Shown: one piece after another, positions 6,179 to 7,017 of the stretch
Numbering within the stretch: position 1 is the first letter of the stretch
Layout of the letters: each line of letters opens with the position of its first letter
Assembly: GCA_028691595.1 (NCBI GenBank)
Contig: JAQUZA010000163.1
Coordinates: 1-7,017, forward strand
Direction of reading: 5' to 3'
From: Candidatus Rifleibacteriota bacterium
GTDB lineage: Bacteria > Muiribacteriota > Ozemobacteria > Ozemobacterales > Ozemobacteraceae
DNA: 7,017 nucleotides
Program-made: the position numbers and the translations under genes
Notes under the pieces: generated by a model
The model's database searches: none
Told to the model about the DNA's origin: nothing
What the model saw: the letters and a program-made list of their open reading frames with translations, nothing else

Positions 6179-6979
6179 GTGTCACGCATAGGATTAATAG
6201 CAGGTAGTGGAAGATTTCCGCTCTATTTTGCGCAGGCAGCCAGGCAGGGTGGGAACGAAGTGGTGGCAGTAGCTATACGTGAAGAAACGTCGCCCGAACT
6301 TGAAGACCTGGTCAACCAGATTCACTGGTTTCATGTCGGTGAGCTTCAGGGGATGATCGATACCTTTTTGAATGCAAAAATTGAACGTATCGTCATGGCC
6401 GGAAAAATCACCAAAACTCTGATGTTTGACCGCATCAGGCCAGATGCAAGACTGATGAAGGTCTTCGAAAAGACTCCGATTCGCAATGATGATGCGTTGC
6501 TGCGACAACTCAGCGAAGAATTTATTGCTGAGGGCATTCATGTTTGCGATTCAACAACTTTTCTCTCTGTTCTGCTGCCCGAAAAAGGCATTCTAACCAG
6601 CAGAAAGCCCGATGAAGATGAACTTCTCGATATTAAATACGGGCACGAAATCGCCAAACAGATTGCCGGGCTCGATATTGGCCAGACCGTTGTCGTTAAA
6701 AACCGGGTCATTCTCTCTGTTGAGGCAATTGAAGGCACAGACCAGGCCATCCAGCGCGGTGGTCTGCTTGGCAACGGCAACGTTACCGTTGTTAAGGTGG
6801 CACGGCCAAAACAGGATATGCGCTACGACATCCCCACGATTGGTGTGGATACGATTCGCAATCTGATTGCTGCCAAGGCAAGATGTCTCGCTTTCGAAGA
6901 AAAGAAAACACTACTTCTTGACCGCGATGAAGTTATTAAACTGGCAGATTCTGCCGGCATCGCGATAATGGTAATTTGA
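6179..6979 (+). CDS. lpxI: LpxI-type UDP-2,3-diacylglucosamine pyrophosphatase (lipid A synthesis)
   Basis: LpxI hydrolyses UDP-2,3-diacylglucosamine to lipid X and UMP in lipid A synthesis, replacing the unrelated LpxH in many Gram-negative bacteria. From the GTG at 6179 the protein has 266 residues, close to the family's usual 270-285, and begins with the typical RIGLIAGSGRFP (3-14). Further family-like segments are VMAGKITK (72-79), RNDDALLR (102-109), VEAIEGTDQAIQRGG (181-195) and QDMRYDIPTIGVDT (212-225). The last contains D224, a candidate for the essential Asp reported near position 225 in Caulobacter LpxI; an alignment is needed to confirm. The frame stays open upstream to an ATG at 6080, but those 33 residues are not family-like and span the predicted promoter, so I exclude them. 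No other lpx gene is visible. The enzyme is expected in the cytoplasm or at the inner membrane face. Confidence 0.9.
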   Translation: MSRIGLIAGSGRFPLYFAQAARQGGNEVVAVAIREETSPELEDLVNQIHWFHVGELQGMIDTFLNAKIERIVMAGKITKTLMFDRIRPDARLMKVFEKTPIRNDDALLRQLSEEFIAEGIHVCDSTTFLSVLLPEKGILTSRKPDEDELLDIKYGHEIAKQIAGLDIGQTVVVKNRVILSVEAIEGTDQAIQRGGLLGNGNVTVVKVARPKQDMRYDIPTIGVDTIRNLIAAKARCLAFEEKKTLLLDRDEVIKLADSAGIAIMVI

Positions 6980-6985
6980 CAGAGC

Positions 6986-6998
6986 CGTTTTCAAAACG
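6986..6998. repeat. short perfect inverted repeat upstream of the right-edge gene
   Basis: CGTTTT-C-AAAACG is a 6-bp inverted repeat with one central base, ending where the ribosome site of the next gene begins. It could be a small operator, or chance. It is too short and lacks a T tract, so it is not a terminator for lpxI. Confidence 0.35.
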
Positions 6999-7007
6999 AG
7001 GAAATAA

Positions 7008-7017
7008 ATGAATAGTC
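7008..7017 (+). CDS. start of a further gene, cut by the right edge
   Basis: An ATG at 7008 is preceded by GAGGA (6998-7002) with a five-base gap, a good ribosome site 28 bases after the lpxI stop. Only Met-Asn-Ser and one more base are visible, so the product is unknown. Close spacing suggests it is co-transcribed with lpxI. Confidence 0.5.

Overview
The window looks like ordinary chromosome from a Gram-negative (diderm, lipid A-making) bacterium of roughly balanced base composition. The diderm call rests on an LpxI-type lipid A biosynthesis gene. A WecA-like lipid-linked sugar initiator and a RicT/PSP1-domain protein are also present. I cannot place the phylum. Three of the five well-supported genes appear to start with TTG or GTG. 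I see no mobile element, tRNA, rRNA, CRISPR array or phage gene.

Layout. Bases 1-1010 (minus strand) hold the N-terminal 336 residues of an M3-family oligoendopeptidase (PepF-like); its metal-binding site lies beyond the left edge. A 148-base divergent intergenic region with plausible promoters follows. Next, on the plus strand, is a 435-residue membrane permease of the ArsB/NhaD/SLC13 (YbiR-like) superfamily. A 90-base gap with a small inverted-repeat cluster and a near-consensus sigma-70 promoter leads into three overlapping genes: a WecA/TagO-like undecaprenyl-phosphate sugar-1-phosphate transferase, DNA polymerase III delta' (HolB) and RicT. The overlaps are 14 and 4 bases, so these three are almost certainly one transcript with coupled translation. 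A gap of about 220 bases then precedes LpxI, which has its own extended -10 promoter. A further gene begins at the right edge, with only three codons visible.

How they fit together. HolB next to RicT is a pairing also known from Bacillus (holB-yaaT). Placing a cell-envelope polyprenyl-phosphate transferase directly upstream, with overlapping frames, is less familiar and ties envelope glycan initiation, clamp loading and RNA-processing control to one mRNA. LpxI adds a second envelope function downstream. I did not find a novel defence, mobile or regulatory system. The points worth a second look concern start sites and leaderless translation, altered motifs in HolB and RicT, and the mixed-function operon.
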